Origin: Variovorax flavidus | GTDB lineage: Bacteria; Pseudomonadota; Gammaproteobacteria; Burkholderiales; Burkholderiaceae_C | Length of the DNA: 64,000 nt | Direction: 5' to 3' | NCBI RefSeq assembly: GCF_030317145.1 | Contig: NZ_JASZYE010000001.1 | Coordinates: 620,001-684,000, forward strand | Shown here: in pieces, positions 31,111 to 42,043 of the stretch | Layout of the letters: every line of letters begins with the position of its first letter | How positions within the stretch are numbered: the first letter of the stretch is position 1 | The notes under the pieces: generated by a model | What the model saw: only the letters and a program-made list of their open reading frames with translations | What the model was told of the DNA's origin: nothing | The model's database searches: none | Translations under genes and position numbers: made by a program

Positions 31111-31763
31111 AGCGAAATTCCCTTGGCCTTGAGCGCTTTGCTCAAGGCATGAACGGCGCGCGAGCAATGGGTCTTCACGCTCCCTTCGGAGCAACCCATT
31201 GCGGCGGCCGTTTCGGCGACGTCCATTTCTTCCCAGTAACGCATCAGAAAGGCCTCGCGTTGACGACCCGGCAAGGCGGCGATTTGTTCCTCGATCTCGT
31301 GGAAAACCTGGGCGCGCCGCGTCGTGTCCTCGGCGCTCTCGGTTTCGCGCATGTCCATCGGGAGCTGGACGTGCTCGAGCAGGTCGAAATCACCGTCATC
31401 GTCCACTGTCTCGAAGTCGCTCAAGTTCGAGAAAAGGGCCCTGCGGGTTTTCTGGCGTCGGAACCAGTCGAGGGTCGAATTGGAAAGAATTCGCTGGAAC
31501 AGGAGCGGCAGTTCGCTGGCCGGTTTGTCGCCGTAGTGCTCGGCCAGTTTCATCATGCTGTCCTGCACGATGTCGAGCGCCGCCTCTTCGTCCCGCACGT
31601 GGTAGACGGAGCGCTTGAAAGCGCGCCGTTCAACGCTCTTCAGGAAGTCGGAAAGTTCTTGTTCAGTGGCCAAGCGAGTCTGGCGCCGGAGAGGCGCCGC
31701 GTGGGGGATATGTCTCTGAGGGACGTTGGAGTTTTCGCCGCCGCGGATTATGCCTTTGCGCAT
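31107..31763 (-). CDS. RNA polymerase sigma factor, ECF/sigma-70 family
   Basis: The 218-residue protein has a sigma region 2 (residues about 40-110, with DEEAALDIVQDSMMKLAEHY and WFRRQKTRR). Its region 4 contains the helix-turn-helix MDVAETAAAMGCSEGSVKTHC. The two are joined by an acidic linker (ETVDDDGDFDLLEHV). The ATG at 31763 is used; a TTG at 31673 would give the shorter N-terminus (ATEQELSDFLK) seen in relatives and may be the true start. It heads the DUF3619-DUF3106 unit and is divergent from ilvB. Confidence 0.87.
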   Translation of the reverse strand: MRKGIIRGGENSNVPQRHIPHAAPLRRQTRLATEQELSDFLKSVERRAFKRSVYHVRDEEAALDIVQDSMMKLAEHYGDKPASELPLLFQRILSNSTLDWFRRQKTRRALFSNLSDFETVDDDGDFDLLEHVQLPMDMRETESAEDTTRRAQVFHEIEEQIAALPGRQREAFLMRYWEEMDVAETAAAMGCSEGSVKTHCSRAVHALSKALKAKGISL

Positions 31764-31781
31764 GCATTGGCCCCTGGCCGG

Positions 31782-31809
31782 TTGGCCGGCGTCGATCCGG
31801 TGTCATAAT
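31782..31809 (+). promoter_or_regulatory. candidate promoter of the ilvBNC operon
   Basis: A -35 element TTGGCC (31782-31787) is followed after 16 bases by CATAAT (31804-31809), with TG one base before it as in extended -10 promoters. Transcription would start near 31816 and give a leader of about 145 bases before ilvB. It is sequence-based only. Confidence 0.5.
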
Positions 31810-31960
31810 CCGCCTTGCAAGTCAAAAGGCAAACGGGTCACGGTCCGGCGGTATATCCAATCCGCCCATGGTTGTGGCCTCAAGTCCTGACGCGGTTTCA
31901 AAAGAGCTGGCGAAGGGGCACCCAAGGTTTTTCGTTCCCGAAAAAACACAAAGGTTGATC

Positions 31961-33736
31961 ATGGAAATCTCAAAGGCGGAACTCGCTTCCGCAGCAGCCG
32001 TCACCGGCAGTCAAACGCAAGAACTCATGGGCGCCGAAGTGCTGGTCAAGGCACTGCAGGCCGAAGGCGTCCAGTACGTCTGGGGCTACCCGGGCGGCGC
32101 GGTTCTCTACATCTACGACGCGTTCTACAAGCAGGACACCATCCAGCACGTGCTGGTGCGTCATGAGCAGGCGGCGGTGCATGCTGCGGACGGCTATGCA
32201 CGCGCGACCGGCGAGGTCGGCGTTGCGCTCGTCACCTCCGGCCCCGGCCTGACCAATGCCGTCACCGGCATCGCGACCGCGTACATGGACAGCATCCCGA
32301 TGGTGATCATCTCGGGCCAGGTGCCGACGGCGGCGATCGGCCTCGATGCGTTCCAGGAATGCGACACGGTCGGCATCACGCGCCCCATCGTCAAGCACAA
32401 CTTCCTCGTCAAGGATCCGAAGGATCTGGCCATGACGATGAAGAAGGCCTTTCACATCGCACGCAGCGGCCGTCCGGGTCCGGTGGTCGTGGACGTGCCG
32501 AAGGACGTCTCCTTCAAGAAGGTCGCGTACAACGGCTATCCCGACAAGGTCGAGATGCGCTCGTACAACCCCGTGCGCAAGGGTCACGGCGGCCAGATCC
32601 GCAAGGCGCTGCAGCTCCTGCTGGCGGCCAAGCGACCCTATATCTATACCGGCGGCGGCGTGCTGCTCGGCAACGCGACGAACGAACTGCGCACGCTGGT
32701 CGACATGCTCGGCTACCCGGTCACCAACACCCTGATGGGGTTGGGCGCCTACCCGGCAAGCGACCGCAAGTTCCTCGGGATGCTCGGCATGCACGGCACC
32801 ATCGAGGCCAACAACGCCATGCAGAACTGCGACGTGCTGCTGGCGGTGGGCGCGCGTTTCGATGACCGCGTGATCGGCAATCCCAAGCATTTCGCGCAGA
32901 ACGAACGCAAGATCATTCATGTCGACATCGACCCGTCCAGCATCTCCAAGCGGGTGAAGGTCGATATCCCGATCGTGGGCGACGTGAAGGAAGTCCTGGC
33001 CGAACTGATCTCGATGATCAGGGAAAGCTCCACGCGTCCCGACGCGGGCGCGCTCGCCAGCTGGTGGGACACCATCGAAGGCTGGCGCGGCAAGGACTGC
33101 CTCAAGTACGACCGCGGCAACAAGGACGTGATCAAGCCGCAGTACGTGGTCGAAACCCTCTGGAACATGACCAAGGACGCCGACACCTATATCACGTCGG
33201 ACGTCGGCCAGCACCAGATGTGGGCTGCGCAGTACTACCGCTTCGACGAGCCGCGTCGCTGGATCAATTCGGGCGGCCTGGGCACCATGGGCGTCGGCAT
33301 TCCCTATGCGATGGGCATCAAGCTTGCCAAGCCCGAGTCGGAGGTGTTCTGCATCACGGGTGAAGGTTCGGTGCAGATGTGCATCCAGGAGCTGTCGACC
33401 TGCCTGCAATACAACACGCCGATCAAGATCTGCTCGCTGAACAACCGCTATCTCGGCATGGTGCGGCAATGGCAGGAGATCGAGTATTCGGGCCGCTACA
33501 GCCACAGCTACATGGACGCGCTGCCGAATTTCGTGAAGCTCGCCGAGGCCTATGGCCACGTCGGCATGCTGATCGAGCGCCCGCAGGATGTGGAGCCGGC
33601 GCTGCGCGAGGCGCGCAAGCTCAAGGACCGCACGGTTTTCATGGACTTCCGTACCGACCCCACCGAGAACGTGTTCCCGATGGTCAAGGCCGGCATGGGC
33701 ATCACCGAAATGCTGTTGGGCTCCGAGGACCTTTAA
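31961..33736 (+). CDS. ilvB: acetolactate synthase, large (catalytic) subunit
   Basis: The 591-residue ThDP enzyme condenses pyruvate with pyruvate or 2-oxobutyrate, the first common step of valine/leucine and isoleucine synthesis. Glu69 (HEQAAVHAADGYARA) activates ThDP. The cofactor-binding motif starts at TGEGSVQMCIQE and ends at LNNRYLGMVRQW, with Glu in place of the usual Asp, as in relatives I recall from this order. ATG 31961 is chosen; an in-frame 31-codon extension to 31868 lacks family similarity. It is followed by the small subunit after 129 bases. Confidence 0.95.
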   Translation: MEISKAELASAAAVTGSQTQELMGAEVLVKALQAEGVQYVWGYPGGAVLYIYDAFYKQDTIQHVLVRHEQAAVHAADGYARATGEVGVALVTSGPGLTNAVTGIATAYMDSIPMVIISGQVPTAAIGLDAFQECDTVGITRPIVKHNFLVKDPKDLAMTMKKAFHIARSGRPGPVVVDVPKDVSFKKVAYNGYPDKVEMRSYNPVRKGHGGQIRKALQLLLAAKRPYIYTGGGVLLGNATNELRTLVDMLGYPVTNTLMGLGAYPASDRKFLGMLGMHGTIEANNAMQNCDVLLAVGARFDDRVIGNPKHFAQNERKIIHVDIDPSSISKRVKVDIPIVGDVKEVLAELISMIRESSTRPDAGALASWWDTIEGWRGKDCLKYDRGNKDVIKPQYVVETLWNMTKDADTYITSDVGQHQMWAAQYYRFDEPRRWINSGGLGTMGVGIPYAMGIKLAKPESEVFCITGEGSVQMCIQELSTCLQYNTPIKICSLNNRYLGMVRQWQEIEYSGRYSHSYMDALPNFVKLAEAYGHVGMLIERPQDVEPALREARKLKDRTVFMDFRTDPTENVFPMVKAGMGITEMLLGSEDL

Positions 33737-33792
33737 TCAGACGAAAAGCCGGCCCGTTCAGCGGACCGGCGCCTTGTTCAACCTACTTCTGA

Positions 33793-35415
<1,623 letters not shown>

Positions 35416-35436
35416 TCGGACCTTTCCGACGTGAAC

Positions 35437-35467
35437 AGGGCCACCCGTTGCGGTGGCCCTTTTCTTT
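35437..35467 (+). terminator. Rho-independent terminator after ilvC
   Basis: A 9-bp perfect stem (AGGGCCACC with GGTGGCCCT, loop CGTTGC) is followed by TTTCTTT, 21 bases beyond the ilvC stop. It separates ilvBNC from pssA. Confidence 0.85.
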
Positions 35468-35578
35468 CTGGGCGCGAGAGCGCCTGAACTACACTGCGAC
35501 CGATGCGTTCGATACCCTCATTTGCCTTGAATCAGACAGCCCATTGCGCCGCGAAGACGGGCGCCGGAGGTCGATCGC

Positions 35579-36403
35579 ATGCATGACGACACCATCCCCG
35601 ACGACGTCGCACCTCGCAAGCGCCGCAAGGGCATCTACATCCTGCCGAACCTGTTCACGCTGGCGGCATTGTTCGGCGGCTTCTACGCGATCGTGATGGC
35701 GATGAACGCGCGCTTCGATCTCGCGGCGCTCGGCGTGTTTGCCGCCATGATCCTCGACAGCCTCGACGGCCGCGTTGCGCGAATGACGAACACGCAGAGC
35801 GCCTTCGGCGAGCAGATGGATTCGCTGTCGGACATGGTGTCGTTCGGCGCCGCACCTGCACTCATCGCGTACGAATGGTCCCTGAAGGGATTGGGCCGCT
35901 GGGGGTGGATCGCGGCGTTTGTCTATTGCGCCTGCGCGGCCTTGCGACTTGCACGCTTCAACGTCAACACGGGCGTGGTCGACAAGCGCTGGTTCCAGGG
36001 CTTGCCATCACCGGCCGCTGCGGCGCTGGTCGCGGGTTTCATCTGGCTCATGACCGAATGGGGTCGTCGCGGTGGTGAGGTGCTGTATCTCTCGTGGCAG
36101 CAGATCACGTGGATCACCTTCGGCTTCACGCTGTACGCAGGCCTGTCGATGGTGACCAACGCACCGTTCTACAGCTTCAAGGACATCCAGATGAAGCGCA
36201 GCGTGCCTTTCGCTGCGATCGTGCTGATCGCGCTCGGCATCGCGGTCGTCAACATCCATCCGCCGACGGTGCTGTTCGGCGTGTTCGTGGCCTACGGTCT
36301 CAGCGGCTATGTGGTCTACGCCTGGCGCAAGGCCAAGGGCCAGCAGGTGAGCGTGATCAGCATCTCGACCGATGAGCCTGACGAGCGCGGACTGCACAAC
36401 TGA
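35579..36403 (+). CDS. pssA: CDP-diacylglycerol-serine O-phosphatidyltransferase
   Basis: The 274-residue inner-membrane enzyme makes phosphatidylserine, precursor of phosphatidylethanolamine. The CDP-alcohol phosphotransferase motif DG-x2-AR-x8-G-x3-D-x3-D is intact, from Asp63 to Asp85. About six to eight hydrophobic helices follow. GGAGG eight bases before the ATG supports the start. It lies between ilvC and leuA as in other Burkholderiales, and is separated from ilvC by a terminator and from leuA by an attenuator. Confidence 0.93.
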   Translation: MHDDTIPDDVAPRKRRKGIYILPNLFTLAALFGGFYAIVMAMNARFDLAALGVFAAMILDSLDGRVARMTNTQSAFGEQMDSLSDMVSFGAAPALIAYEWSLKGLGRWGWIAAFVYCACAALRLARFNVNTGVVDKRWFQGLPSPAAAALVAGFIWLMTEWGRRGGEVLYLSWQQITWITFGFTLYAGLSMVTNAPFYSFKDIQMKRSVPFAAIVLIALGIAVVNIHPPTVLFGVFVAYGLSGYVVYAWRKAKGQQVSVISISTDEPDERGLHN

Positions 36404-36421
36404 TCGAGGCTGTGCTACATT
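36393..36421 (+). promoter_or_regulatory. candidate promoter of the leuA transcript
   Basis: TGCACA (36393-36398) and TACATT (36416-36421), 17 bases apart, with TG one base before the second, form a plausible extended -10 promoter overlapping the pssA stop. The start point would fall within a few bases of the leader-peptide ATG at 36432, giving an almost leaderless mRNA. Confidence 0.4.
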
Positions 36422-36431
36422 CACGGCTCCC

Positions 36432-36485
36432 ATGAACAAGATTTCGCTGGCCCTACTACTGATCCCCTACGGGCGGAGTCGGTAG
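36432..36485 (+). CDS. leucine-rich leader peptide of the leuA attenuator
   Basis: The 17-codon open frame reads MNKISLALLLIPYGRSR. Four of its codons are Leu (CTG, CTA, CTA, CTG at 36447-36461) and two are Ile. CTA is rare in this GC-rich genome, which uses CTG and CTC. The frame ends 22 bases before a terminator hairpin and 97 bases before leuA. This is the arrangement expected for leucine-sensing ribosome-mediated attenuation. There is no clear Shine-Dalgarno sequence, which fits initiation at a 5' end close to the ATG. Confidence 0.75.
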   Translation: MNKISLALLLIPYGRSR

Positions 36486-36506
36486 CGCGCGCGCAAATCC
36501 TGCACC

Positions 36507-36543
36507 ACGGCCCGTTCGCACCAGCAACGGGCCGTTTTGTTTT
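36507..36543 (+). terminator. attenuator hairpin upstream of leuA
   Basis: A 10-bp perfect stem (ACGGCCCGTT with AACGGGCCGT, loop of 9) is followed by TTT G TTTT. Upstream, ACGGGC (36469-36474, inside the leader frame) can pair with GCCCGT (36510-36515) of the left arm. Such pairing would be an antiterminator. A ribosome paused on the Leu codons would leave it free; one that reaches the leader stop would cover it. Confidence 0.8.
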
Positions 36544-36582
36544 GGGGTTGCTGGTTGATCCAACCACAGCGAGAAATATCAG

Positions 36583-38286
36583 ATGTTGAAGCAACCCAAC
36601 CTCAAGTACCGTCCCTTCGCACCGGTCGGCCTCAAGGACCGCACCTGGCCCGATGCCGTGCTGACCCAGGCCCCGATCTGGCTGTCGACCGACCTGCGCG
36701 ACGGAAACCAGGCACTGGTGGAGCCGATGGACATCGCCCGCAAGATGCGGATGTTCGAAACGCTCGTGGCGATCGGCTTCAAGGAGATCGAGGTGGGCTT
36801 TCCTTCCGCCTCGCAGGTGGAATTCGACTTCGTGCGCAAGCTGATCGAAGAAGACCGTATTCCGGACGACGTGACGATCCAGGTGCTCACCCAGGCGCGC
36901 GACCACCTGATCGAACGCACCTTCGAGGCGCTGCAGGGTGCGCCGCGCGCCATCGTGCATCTCTACAACGCCGTGGCGCCCATCATGCGTCGCGTGGTTC
37001 TCGGCATGGACGAGGACCAGATCGTCGAACTGGCGACCACGCACGCGCGCATGTTCAACGAGCTCGCCGCCAAGCAGCCGAACACGCGCTGGACCTTCCA
37101 GTACTCGCCGGAGATGTTCTCGGGCACTGATCTCGCGTTCTCGAAGCGCGTCGTGGATGCGGTGACCGAAGCCTGGGCGCCGACGCCGGCACGCAAATGC
37201 ATCGTCAACCTGCCTTCGACGGTTGAGCATTCGACGCCCAACATCTTTGCCGACATGATCGAGTGGATGCATCGCAACCTGGCGCGACGCGATGCGATCG
37301 TCCTGTCCGTGCATCCCCACAACGATCGCGGCACCGGCACGGCCGCCGGAGAGTTCGCGTTGATGGCCGGCGCCGATCGCATCGAAGGCTGCCTGTTCGG
37401 AAACGGTGAGCGCACCGGCAACCTCGATCTCGTCAACGTCGCGCTCAATCTGTATACCCAGGGCGTGTCGCCGGGCCTCGACTTCTCGAACATCGACGAG
37501 ATCCGTGCCACGGTCGAGCATTGCAACCAGTTGCCGGTGCACCCGCGCCATCCGTATGTCGGCGACCTCGTCTACACGTCGTTCTCCGGATCGCACCAGG
37601 ACGCGATCAAGAAGGCCTTCGGCGCGCGCAAGGACGGCGACATCTGGGACATGCCGTACCTGCCCATCGACCCGAAGGATGTCGGCCGCAGCTACGAGGC
37701 TGTGATCCGCGTCAATAGCCAATCGGGCAAGGGCGGCATCGCCTACCTGCTCGAAAGCGAATACGGACTCGAGTTGCCCCGCCGCCTTCAGATGGAGTTC
37801 AGCCAGACCGTGCAGCGCGTCATGGACGTTGCTGGCAAGGAACTCACCGCGGCCGACCTGTGGGCGCTCTTCGAACGCGAGTACCGCGTTCACGATCAAA
37901 CCGGCCCGCAACATCGGGTGCTGGAAGAGCAGGGGGAGGGGCCTGATGCCTCGGTGGTGCTGCGTGCCGACCTGCCGTGGGAGGGTGAAATTCGCGCGAT
38001 CGAGGGGCGCGGCAACGGCCCGATCGACGCCTTCATTCACGCGTTGGCCGGGGCGACGGGGCATTCGATCCGCGTGATCGACTACCACCAGCACGCCATC
38101 GGTGCCGGCGCGGATGCGCAAGCTGTTGCCTACCTCGAGCTGCGCGTCGACGACGCGACGACCTTGTTCGGCGTCGGCATGGATGCGAACATCATTTCGG
38201 CGTCGCTCAAGGCCATCGTTTCAGGGCTGACTCGGGCACGGGCGCAAGGCGCGCGCAGCGCACAATCGCTGGCTGAACCGGCCTGA
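36583..38286 (+). CDS. leuA: 2-isopropylmalate synthase, long form
   Basis: The 567-residue enzyme condenses acetyl-CoA and 2-oxoisovalerate, the first step committed to leucine. The active-site motif [13 protein letters not shown] and the metal histidines in [11 protein letters not shown] place it in the long (actinobacterial/type 2-like) form. The C-terminal LeuA dimer domain (about 430-550, with [18 protein letters not shown]) carries the leucine feedback site. It lies just after a leucine attenuator and 61 bases before a second, shorter paralogue. A related activity such as citramalate synthase cannot be fully excluded. Confidence 0.88.
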   Translation: MLKQPNLKYRPFAPVGLKDRTWPDAVLTQAPIWLSTDLRDGNQALVEPMDIARKMRMFETLVAIGFKEIEVGFPSASQVEFDFVRKLIEEDRIPDDVTIQVLTQARDHLIERTFEALQGAPRAIVHLYNAVAPIMRRVVLGMDEDQIVELATTHARMFNELAAKQPNTRWTFQYSPEMFSGTDLAFSKRVVDAVTEAWAPTPARKCIVNLPSTVEHSTPNIFADMIEWMHRNLARRDAIVLSVHPHNDRGTGTAAGEFALMAGADRIEGCLFGNGERTGNLDLVNVALNLYTQGVSPGLDFSNIDEIRATVEHCNQLPVHPRHPYVGDLVYTSFSGSHQDAIKKAFGARKDGDIWDMPYLPIDPKDVGRSYEAVIRVNSQSGKGGIAYLLESEYGLELPRRLQMEFSQTVQRVMDVAGKELTAADLWALFEREYRVHDQTGPQHRVLEEQGEGPDASVVLRADLPWEGEIRAIEGRGNGPIDAFIHALAGATGHSIRVIDYHQHAIGAGADAQAVAYLELRVDDATTLFGVGMDANIISASLKAIVSGLTRARAQGARSAQSLAEPA

Positions 38287-38347
38287 CGCGCTGACGTCCA
38301 CATTGCCCTGCCCGGCGCAGGGCAAACTGAATCCAAGGAGATCCACG

Positions 38348-39886
38348 ATGACTGACAAACTGATCATTTTCGACACGACCTTGCGCGACGGCGAACAGTC
38401 GCCCGGGGCTTCCATGACCAAGGACGAAAAGCTGCGCATTGCCCGCCAGCTGGAGCGCCTGCGGGTGGATGTGATCGAAGCCGGCTTCCCGGCCAGCTCC
38501 AACGGCGACTTCGAAGCCGTGTCGGCCATCGCCAATGCGATCAAGGATTCGACCATTTGCGGCCTGTCACGCGCCAATGACCGGGACATCTCCCGCGCGG
38601 GCGAGGCGCTCAAGGGCGCGGCCAACGGGCGCATCCATACCTTTATCGCGACGTCGCCGCTGCACATGGAAAAGAAGCTGCGGATGACGCCGGACGAAGT
38701 GTTCGAACAAGCCAGGCTGGCCGTTCGCTTCGCGCGCAACCTGGTCGCCGACGTCGAGTTCAGTCCCGAAGACGGCTACCGCAGCGATCCCGACTATCTG
38801 TGCCGCGTGCTCGAGGCCGTCATCAACGAAGGCGCGACCACGATCAATGTCCCGGACACCGTCGGCTATGCCATTCCCGAGCTCTACGGCAACTTCATCA
38901 GGACGCTGCGCGAGCGCATCCCCAACAGCGACAAGGCCGTGTGGTCCGTGCATTGCCACAATGACCTCGGCATGGCGGTGGCCAATTCGCTGGCCGGCGT
39001 GAAGATCGGCGGTGCGCGGCAGGTCGAGTGCACCATCAACGGCCTCGGCGAGCGTGCCGGCAATTGCTCGCTCGAGGAGATCGTCATGGCCGTGAAGACC
39101 CGGAAGGACTACTTCGGCCTGGAACTCGGCATCGACACCCGGCACATCGTGGCTGCCAGCCGCATGGTCAGCCAGACGACGGGTTTCGTGGTGCAGCCGA
39201 ACAAGGCCGTGGTCGGGGCGAACGCATTCGCGCACGCATCGGGAATCCACCAGGACGGCGTGCTCAAGGCGCGCGACACGTACGAGATCATGCGTGCCGA
39301 GGACGTCGGCTGGACTGCCAACAAGATCGTGCTCGGCAAGCTGAGCGGCCGGAACGCCTTTAAGCAGCGGCTGCAGGACTTGGGCGTGGTGATGGAGAGC
39401 GAGGCCGACATCAACGCCGCGTTCGCACGGTTCAAGGAGCTCGCGGACCGAAAAAGTGAAATATTTGACGAAGATATCCTCGCATTGGTCAGCGACGAGG
39501 AGCTCTCGCACGTTGGAGAGCAGTTTGGATTTGTATCCTTGTCGCAACATAGTGAAACAGGTGAGCGGCCTCAGGCGCGCGTCGTGTTTACAGTGCAAGG
39601 CAAGGAGGTCACCGGGGAGTCTGATGGGAATGGGCCGGTCGACGCGTCGCTGAAGGCGATCGAGGCCCATGTGAAGAGCGGTGCCGAGATGGTGCTCTAT
39701 TCGGTCAATGCGATCAGCGGATCGACCGAGAGCCAGGGTGAAGTGACTGTGCGGTTGCAGAACGCCGGGCGGGTCGTCAACGGCGTGGGTGCGGACCCCG
39801 ACATCGTGGTCGCATCGGCCAAGGCTTATTTGAGTGCCCTCAACAAGTTACAGAGCCAAGCTGAGAGAGTGGCGGCACAAGGTTAG
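38348..39886 (+). CDS. leuA: 2-isopropylmalate synthase, short form
   Basis: The 512-residue enzyme belongs to the classical bacterial type 1 group, with [15 protein letters not shown] at residues about 9-23, [13 protein letters not shown], and the [12 protein letters not shown] loop. The C-terminal regulatory domain spans about 390-505. AAGGAG lies seven bases before ATG 38348. It differs clearly from the long form immediately upstream, so the pair is not a recent duplication. A perfect 9-bp hairpin lies between the two genes, and a terminator follows. Confidence 0.92.
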   Translation: MTDKLIIFDTTLRDGEQSPGASMTKDEKLRIARQLERLRVDVIEAGFPASSNGDFEAVSAIANAIKDSTICGLSRANDRDISRAGEALKGAANGRIHTFIATSPLHMEKKLRMTPDEVFEQARLAVRFARNLVADVEFSPEDGYRSDPDYLCRVLEAVINEGATTINVPDTVGYAIPELYGNFIRTLRERIPNSDKAVWSVHCHNDLGMAVANSLAGVKIGGARQVECTINGLGERAGNCSLEEIVMAVKTRKDYFGLELGIDTRHIVAASRMVSQTTGFVVQPNKAVVGANAFAHASGIHQDGVLKARDTYEIMRAEDVGWTANKIVLGKLSGRNAFKQRLQDLGVVMESEADINAAFARFKELADRKSEIFDEDILALVSDEELSHVGEQFGFVSLSQHSETGERPQARVVFTVQGKEVTGESDGNGPVDASLKAIEAHVKSGAEMVLYSVNAISGSTESQGEVTVRLQNAGRVVNGVGADPDIVVASAKAYLSALNKLQSQAERVAAQG

Positions 39887-39920
39887 GTTTTGCGGGATCC
39901 TTGCTTTCGATTGAAGAAAA

Positions 39921-39953
39921 GGACGCAAGTAACTGATATTGCGTGTCTTTTTT
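39921..39953 (+). terminator. probable terminator after the second leuA
   Basis: ACGCAA (39923-39928) pairs with TTGCGT (39939-39944), extended by two pairs across a bulge, and six T residues follow. It lies 35 bases beyond the leuA stop. Confidence 0.6.
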
Positions 39954-40002
39954 GATTTCGATAAACTTGCGGCTTCCTTACGTCGCCGCTGGAGAGTTTT
40001 TA

Positions 40003-41166
40003 ATGCCCGAAGCCCGTTTCCACCGAGTTTCCAGCCAGCGGTTTCTTCCCGCATTTCGTCTCGTCGCCGTCGCGCTTTGCGCCACGGCGTTTTTGTTGCC
40101 CTCGGCATTTGCCGCAAAGAAAGAGCCTGTCAAGAAGGCCGCCGTCAGCGCCGACAGCAAGCGCAAGACGGTCGCTGTTCCGGCGCGCGCCACGGCGTCC
40201 AAGCGTGGCGCGGACAAGAGTGAACGGGTCGTGAGCGGCGGGCGCAACGTGGTGGCTTCCATCCGCCAGAAGAACGGCAGGACCGTCGTGGCCGTGCAAC
40301 GCCGATCGGTGGTCCGTGTTGCAGAAATGCCCGCTCGCCAGTCCTTTGGCCAATTGGCTGGGCTGCACAGCACTGAAGATGCCCTGGACCTGAAGTCCAG
40401 CGTGGCCCTCGTGATCGACCAGGACACCCACGAAGTCCTCTTCAGCAAGAACGACCATGCCGTTCTGCCGATCGCTTCGCTGACCAAGCTCATGACCGGT
40501 CTGCTCATCAGCGAGGCGAAGCTGCCTTCTGACGAGTTGATCACCATCACCCAGGACGACGTCGATACCGAGAAGGGAAGCCGCTCCCGCCTGACCGTGG
40601 GTTCGACCCTGCCGCGCGGTGAGCTCCTGCATCTGGCGCTCATGTCGAGCGAGAACCGCGCTGCGCATGCACTGGGTCGCACTTATCCGGGTGGCCTGGC
40701 CACCTTTGTGAGCGTGATGAACGCCAAGGCCAAGATGCTCGGCATGAAGGACACGCGTTACGTGGAGCCGACGGGCCTTTCCAGCCGCAATCAGTCGAGC
40801 GCCCAGGATCTCGCGCTGCTGGTGAATGCCGCTTACGCCGACGCCACTGTGCGCCAGCTGTCCACGTCGCCGGAATACCAGGTCGAAGTCGGCAACAGGG
40901 TGCTGCAGTTCAACACCACGAACCGACTCGTCAAGAGCCCCGACTGGGACATCGGCGTTCAGAAGACCGGCTATATCTCCGAAGCCGGTCAGTGCCTGGT
41001 GATGCAGGCCAAGATCGCCGGGCGCAAGCTGATCATGGTGTTCCTCGATTCGGCCGGCAAGCTCAGCCGCATTGGCGACGCGGAGCGCGTGCGTCGCTGG
41101 GTCGAAGCCAATCACATGCTCAGCCCGGCCGCGCAGCAGAACGTCGCAGCGCACATCGCTGGCTGA
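40003..41166 (+). CDS. pbpG: D-alanyl-D-alanine endopeptidase (PBP7/PbpG-like)
   Basis: The 387-residue low-molecular-mass penicillin-binding protein cuts peptide cross-links in the periplasm. It has a signal peptide (about 15-38, ending AFAA) and a Lys/Ala-rich linker to about residue 120. The peptidase S11 domain has the three active-site motifs SLTK (Ser159, Lys162), SEN (Ser216-Asn218) and KTG (321-323). GGAG eight bases before ATG 40003 supports the start. The length, and the lack of a C-terminal membrane-anchor domain, favour PBP7 over PBP5. Confidence 0.9.
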   Translation: MPEARFHRVSSQRFLPAFRLVAVALCATAFLLPSAFAAKKEPVKKAAVSADSKRKTVAVPARATASKRGADKSERVVSGGRNVVASIRQKNGRTVVAVQRRSVVRVAEMPARQSFGQLAGLHSTEDALDLKSSVALVIDQDTHEVLFSKNDHAVLPIASLTKLMTGLLISEAKLPSDELITITQDDVDTEKGSRSRLTVGSTLPRGELLHLALMSSENRAAHALGRTYPGGLATFVSVMNAKAKMLGMKDTRYVEPTGLSSRNQSSAQDLALLVNAAYADATVRQLSTSPEYQVEVGNRVLQFNTTNRLVKSPDWDIGVQKTGYISEAGQCLVMQAKIAGRKLIMVFLDSAGKLSRIGDAERVRRWVEANHMLSPAAQQNVAAHIAG

Positions 41167-41219
41167 AGAAGCCGGCCACTCCGTCCTCCATTCCCGCCGA
41201 CGACGGGCCTGATACCGAG

Positions 41220-42014
41220 TCAGGCCGGCGTTGGCGTGCTTGCCTTGTAACCCAAGGCGCTGGAAATCTCGTTGGCGGTGGCTTGCAGCTTGGGCAGCCA
41301 TCCGTCGTCCAGCCGATCCGCTGGGGCAGAGATCGACAAACCGGCGACGAGCTTGCCTTGGTCATCGTAGATCCCGGCGGCCATGCATCGCACGCCGAGT
41401 TCGAGTTCCTCGTTGTCGCGAGCGATGCCGTACTGACGCGCCTTGGAGAGTTCGCGTTCCAGCGCCGGCAGTTGCGTGATGCTGTTGCGTGTGTGGCCGG
41501 CCAGACCGGTTCGCGTGGCGTAGCTGCGCACGCGCTGGGGTTCGTCCACTGCGAGGAACAGCTTTCCGGTGGACGTGAGATGCAAGGGAGCCCGCCCGCC
41601 GATCGCGCGGACCACCTGCATGCCTGAGCGCTCGCTGTAGGCGCGCTCGATGTAGACGATCTCGTCGCCCTGGCGCATGCTGAGGTTCACCGGCTGCTGG
41701 GTGAGCTTGTGCAACTCGCGCATCGGCGTCATGGCGGCGTCGCGCACGTTGAGCCGGCCCTTGACCAGATTGCCCAGTTCCAGCAAGCGCATGCCGAGCC
41801 GGTAGCTGCCCGCCTCGGGGCGATCGACGAAACGGCCTACGGCGAGGTCGTTCAGGATGCGATGGGTGGTGGACGGATGCAGCCCCGTCTTTTCGCTGAT
41901 CTCCTTGAGGGAAATCGCTTCTTCACGCGACGCGAGGACGTCGATCAGCGAAAACATCCGCTCGATGACCTGGATCACAGGCGTGGCTGGAACGTCGGAT
42001 TGGGGTTTTCTCAT
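41220..42014 (-). CDS. IclR-family transcriptional regulator
   Basis: The 264-residue protein has an N-terminal winged helix-turn-helix (residues about 15-75, with SLKEISEKTGLHPSTTHRIL) and a C-terminal IclR effector domain (DEIVYIERAY, GRAPLHLTSTGKLFLA, ELGVRCMAAGIYDDQGKLVAG). The target is unknown; it lies 29 bases after the bpt gene on the same strand and has no catabolic neighbour. The stop codon is inside a 7-bp inverted repeat at 41206-41226. ATG 42014 gives the normal length. Confidence 0.88.
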   Translation of the reverse strand: MRKPQSDVPATPVIQVIERMFSLIDVLASREEAISLKEISEKTGLHPSTTHRILNDLAVGRFVDRPEAGSYRLGMRLLELGNLVKGRLNVRDAAMTPMRELHKLTQQPVNLSMRQGDEIVYIERAYSERSGMQVVRAIGGRAPLHLTSTGKLFLAVDEPQRVRSYATRTGLAGHTRNSITQLPALERELSKARQYGIARDNEELELGVRCMAAGIYDDQGKLVAGLSISAPADRLDDGWLPKLQATANEISSALGYKASTPTPA

Positions 42015-42043
42015 GTGCAACGCGGTTTTGACCGGTCGCGATT

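Noticed and set aside
31868..31960. in-frame N-terminal extension of ilvB
   Set aside because: The added 31 residues do not resemble family N-termini, and ATG 31961 is closer to the expected start.
33745..33775. terminator between ilvB and ilvN
   Set aside because: The GC hairpin has a mismatch and lacks a T run, and the two subunits need coexpression.
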